Shown in pieces: positions 62,370 to 64,000 of a DNA stretch of 64,000 nucleotides. The position numbers were made by a program, and so were the translations under genes. The notes beneath the pieces are model-generated. The model did not search any database and had not been told where the DNA came from. It saw only the letters and a list, made by a program, of their open reading frames with translations. The stretch's first letter is position 1. Each line of letters opens with the position of its first letter. This DNA is from Alteromonas_F sp964429915 (lineage in GTDB: Bacteria > Pseudomonadota > Gammaproteobacteria > Enterobacterales > Alteromonadaceae), in contig CAYSDZ010000005.1 in assembly GCA_964429915.1 (NCBI GenBank), positions 1-64,000 of the forward strand, in the 5' to 3' direction.

Positions 62370-63355
62370 ATAAAATATTTGTTTTAGGTTCAGGCTCTTT
62401 TGCGGGTAGCCAATTTATTGATCATGCCTTGAAAAATGGGAGCCGAGTGGTAGGGATAAATCGCTCTGCAGAAACTTCGCCATTGTTTTTGCCGTATAAA
62501 AATTCTAAAAACATCAACCTATTCAAATTTTATCAATTCGATATTAATCATCACTTTGAAGAGATTTGTGCTTTGTTAAATTCTTTTTGTCCTGATGTAA
62601 TTGTCGATTTTGCCGGTCAAGGAATGGTAGCTGAAAGCTGGTCGCAACCAGAACATTGGTATCAGACAAATATTCTAAGTAAAGTTAAGTTACACCGTTT
62701 TTTAGTCAATAAGCAATGGCTTAAGAAATATATCCGAATCTCGACTCCAGAGGTTTATGGCTCGTCAGATTCTTTAATTAGCGAATCTCAATCATATAAC
62801 CCTAGCACTCCATACGCAGTGAGTCATGCTGCTATTGATATGAGCCTAAAGGCGTTTCAGAAGCAGTTCGATTTTCCCGTTGTATTTACACGGTTTTCGA
62901 ATTTTTATGGTCCTGGTCAACAACTATATAGAATAATTCCGAGAACAATTCTATATGCTTATTTAGGAAAAAAACTGCCGTTACACGGAGGGGGGCACGC
63001 TGTAAGAGCATTTGTTCATGCAAATGATATCTGTAGCGGAATTCAAAGTACGATATTAAGTGGAGTTATTGGCGAGACTTATCATTTTTCAACCTCCGAT
63101 TTTGTAACCATTAGGCAATTAGTTCAAAAAATTCATCAAATAATGGATGTTAATCACGATGAATTCGTAGAAGTCACCGAGGATAGGCCTGGTAAAGACT
63201 TAAAATACCTTATGAGTGACAAAAAAAGCCAACGAGAACTGTCTTGGAAACCCTCTATCAGTCTAGATGAAGGTCTATTAAGTTGTTGTAAATGGGTTGG
63301 TGATAATTTCAAAGAGCTATGTCGATTTCCGCTTAATTATGAACACAAGGTTTGA
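62366..63355 (+). CDS. NAD-dependent epimerase/dehydratase
   Basis: 329 aa extended SDR resembling dTDP/GDP-sugar 4,6-dehydratases. It shows IFVLGSGSFAGSQFIDHAL, ISTPEVYGSSDSLI, PYAVSHAAIDMSLKAF (YxxxH where YxxxK is usual) and TRFSNFYGPGQQLYRIIPR. The catalytic lysine position reads His (YAVSH), which may alter activity. It lies between gmhA and an aminotransferase gene, so a deoxy-amino sugar is likely. Confidence 0.75.
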   Translation: MNKIFVLGSGSFAGSQFIDHALKNGSRVVGINRSAETSPLFLPYKNSKNINLFKFYQFDINHHFEEICALLNSFCPDVIVDFAGQGMVAESWSQPEHWYQTNILSKVKLHRFLVNKQWLKKYIRISTPEVYGSSDSLISESQSYNPSTPYAVSHAAIDMSLKAFQKQFDFPVVFTRFSNFYGPGQQLYRIIPRTILYAYLGKKLPLHGGGHAVRAFVHANDICSGIQSTILSGVIGETYHFSTSDFVTIRQLVQKIHQIMDVNHDEFVEVTEDRPGKDLKYLMSDKKSQRELSWKPSISLDEGLLSCCKWVGDNFKELCRFPLNYEHKV

Positions 63356-63361
63356 TTAAAA

Positions 63362-64000
63362 ATGTCAAATTTTTATCCAGAGCAATATAAAAAAACAGGC
63401 ATATACCCCATTAATCATAATTATTTGCCCAAGCAATTCGAAGATTTTGACCAAATCTGGCAGCAAGTGAAGCAGGTGGTTGTGAATGGTGACTTTACAT
63501 TAGGTAGCGCAGTCGACGAGTTCGAGAGTAGGTTTGCCATGCTTAATGATGGTAAATTCGGAGTGGGTGTGGGAAGTGGGACAGATGCACTCTTCCTTTC
63601 CCTAAAAGCACTTGATATAGGTCCTGGCGATGAGGTTATTACTACACCTTTTACATTTTATGCAACAGTTGGGGCGATAGTTACGGCGGGAGCAAAACCC
63701 GTTTTTGTTGATATTACAGATGATTACAATATTGACCCCAATCAGATTGAGGCAGCAATAACGCCAAGAACTAAAGCTATCATTCCAGTACATTGGGCCG
63801 GCATGCCATGTGATATGAATGAAATTAATGTACTAGCCAATAAGTATAAGATATCTGTTGTAGCTGATGCATGCCATGCAATCGATGCTAGGTTAGATGA
63901 TAGTGGAATGGCTCAATTTTCGGATTTAACCTGCTTTAGTATGCATCCCCTTAAGAATCTTAATGTATGGGGGGATGGTGGCATTATAGTGACTAATAGT
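63362..64000 (+). CDS. DegT/DnrJ/EryC1 sugar aminotransferase, cut by window end
   Basis: 213 codons are open to the last base with no stop. It shows VGVGSGTDALFLSLKALDIGPGDEVITTPFTFYAT, VHWAGMPCDM, VADACHAIDA and the PLP lysine in FSMHPLKNLNVWGDGG. The enzyme aminates a keto-sugar nucleotide. It starts six bases after the preceding epimerase/dehydratase gene, a natural dehydratase-aminotransferase pair. Partial at the 3' end. Confidence 0.85.
   Translation, partial: MSNFYPEQYKKTGIYPINHNYLPKQFEDFDQIWQQVKQVVVNGDFTLGSAVDEFESRFAMLNDGKFGVGVGSGTDALFLSLKALDIGPGDEVITTPFTFYATVGAIVTAGAKPVFVDITDDYNIDPNQIEAAITPRTKAIIPVHWAGMPCDMNEINVLANKYKISVVADACHAIDARLDDSGMAQFSDLTCFSMHPLKNLNVWGDGGIIVTNS

Noticed and set aside
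1..64000. CRISPR arrays, insertion sequences or replication origin
   Set aside because: No regular repeat-spacer pattern, transposase gene or origin-like box cluster was seen.

Overview
The window looks like a chromosomal segment of a marine gammaproteobacterium of the Alteromonadales (Alteromonas/Aestuariibacter/Glaciecola-like). The reasons are the tig-clpP-clpX-lon-hupB-ppiD order, a polar-type flagellar cluster carrying FlgT and FlgP (H-ring/basal-body factors of Vibrio and relatives), sigma-54 and sigma-28 promoters in front of the flagellar genes, and moderately AT-rich DNA. This placement is inferred from gene content; no database search was possible.

Layout. (1) 1-8755: end of a tRNA-Pro gene, then protein quality control: trigger factor, ClpP, ClpX, Lon (with a near-ideal heat-shock promoter), HU-beta and PpiD. 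(2) 8776-16503, nearly all minus strand: a solitary CI/LexA-like self-cleaving repressor, a small exported protein, a DUF2254 membrane protein, an OlsF-type bifunctional acyltransferase with an LpxH-like phosphoesterase, ribosomal protein S20, a cupin, an Smr protein and tRNA-Arg(CCT). (3) 16549-41558: flagellar genes flgT, flgP, flgN, flgM, flgA, cheV, cheR, flgBCDE, flgFGHIJKL, a sialidase-fold protein, four short flagellins, flaG, fliD, fliS and a FliT-like chaperone. (4) 41661-64000: a flagellin glycosylation island. It carries the pseudaminic acid genes pseB, pseC, pseF, pseI, pseG (pseH is not seen), a very large Maf-type glycosyltransferase, LicD plus a TagD-like cytidylyltransferase, methyltransferases, a GT29-like putative sialyltransferase, a capsule-type glycosyltransferase, a second nonulosonate set (neuB, neuC, neuA types), and sugar-nucleotide enzymes running off the window end.

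How it works together. Sigma-54 promoters (flgP, flgB, flgF) drive hook and basal-body genes; FlgM/FlgN and a perfect sigma-28 site in front of flgM form the checkpoint; sigma-28 sites precede flagellins 1, 2 and 4. Two nonulosonic acids are probably made and put on flagellin by Maf and the other transferases before export, with further phosphate and methyl decoration suggested by LicD/TagD and TylF-type genes.

The most novel signal is in the flagellin intergenic regions. After flagellins 1 and 3 lie two copies of the same RNA-like element: a stem-loop whose loop holds TCTCCTAACG, three bases, then a strong intrinsic terminator. The stem differs between the copies but stays paired (covariation). 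The loop is complementary to the ribosome binding sites of flagellins 2 and 3 and of flgL, and partly to that of fliS. Flagellins 1/4 and 2/3 form two subtypes and only the 2/3 subtype has the matching site. This suggests an RNA-based control of flagellin subtype choice or late flagellar translation.
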